Shown: piece after piece, positions 5,055 to 5,065 of the stretch
Numbering within the stretch: the stretch's first letter is position 1
How the letters are laid out: every line of letters begins with the position of its first letter
Assembly (NCBI GenBank): GCA_027490595.1
Contig: JAIXXU010000298.1
Span: 1 to 5,065 of the forward strand
DNA: 5,065 bases
Reading direction: 5' to 3'
Source of the DNA: Pseudomonadota bacterium
Lineage (GTDB): Bacteria; Bdellovibrionota_B; Oligoflexia; Silvanigrellales; Silvanigrellaceae
The notes under the pieces: model-generated
What the model saw: only the letters and a program-made list of their open reading frames with translations
Told to the model about the DNA's origin: nothing
The model's database searches: none
Made by a program: the position numbers and the translations under genes

Positions 5055-5065
5055 TAAAAAAATAA

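Overview
This is an AT-rich bacterial window (roughly one third G+C by eye) with six complete protein-coding genes and probably the first codons of a seventh running off the left edge. Short intergenic gaps, clear Shine-Dalgarno sites and one ATG/TTG pair of tightly coupled genes are ordinary for a bacterial chromosome. The IHF/HU-type protein has the arm sequence style (K-Y-K-S-Y-x-GRNPKxGE ... KKLPF) that I associate with Deltaproteobacteria and Bdellovibrionota. With the low G+C, a low-GC Bdellovibrionota/Oligoflexia-like bacterium (for example Silvanigrellales-like) is my best guess, but this is inference and a low-GC gammaproteobacterium is not excluded. There is no tRNA, rRNA, CRISPR array, transposase or phage gene.

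Layout, left to right. A 17-T run lies at the extreme left, inside a possible truncated minus-strand ORF (1-60). Next come an IHF/HU-family DNA-bending protein (minus, 108-389), a 155-base gap with a tiered hairpin that looks like a terminator, and a fold-type I PLP-dependent aminotransferase resembling the capreomycidine synthase (VioD) group (minus, 545-1735). After a 173-base divergent gap comes a plus-strand pair: a lipoprotein of unknown family (1909-2553) and, 3 bases later, an SCP2-like lipid-binding-fold protein (2557-3033). A small unrecognised gene (minus, 3060-3386) converges on that pair. Divergent from it is a large type I phosphomannose isomerase-like cupin protein with an extra N-terminal region and a helical insert (plus, 3511-4977). 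The window ends in an 18-A run.

The genes do not form one obvious pathway. The only strongly coupled pair is lipoprotein + SCP2-like protein, which may act together on envelope lipids (inference). The PMI-like protein may act on a phosphosugar, but its extra domains make its substrate uncertain. I found no convincing new multi-gene system. The most unusual items are the PMI-like protein's architecture, the VioD-like aminotransferase outside any visible peptide-antibiotic context, the lipoprotein/SCP2 pair, and the matching T and A homopolymers at the two ends, which may mark assembly breakpoints.
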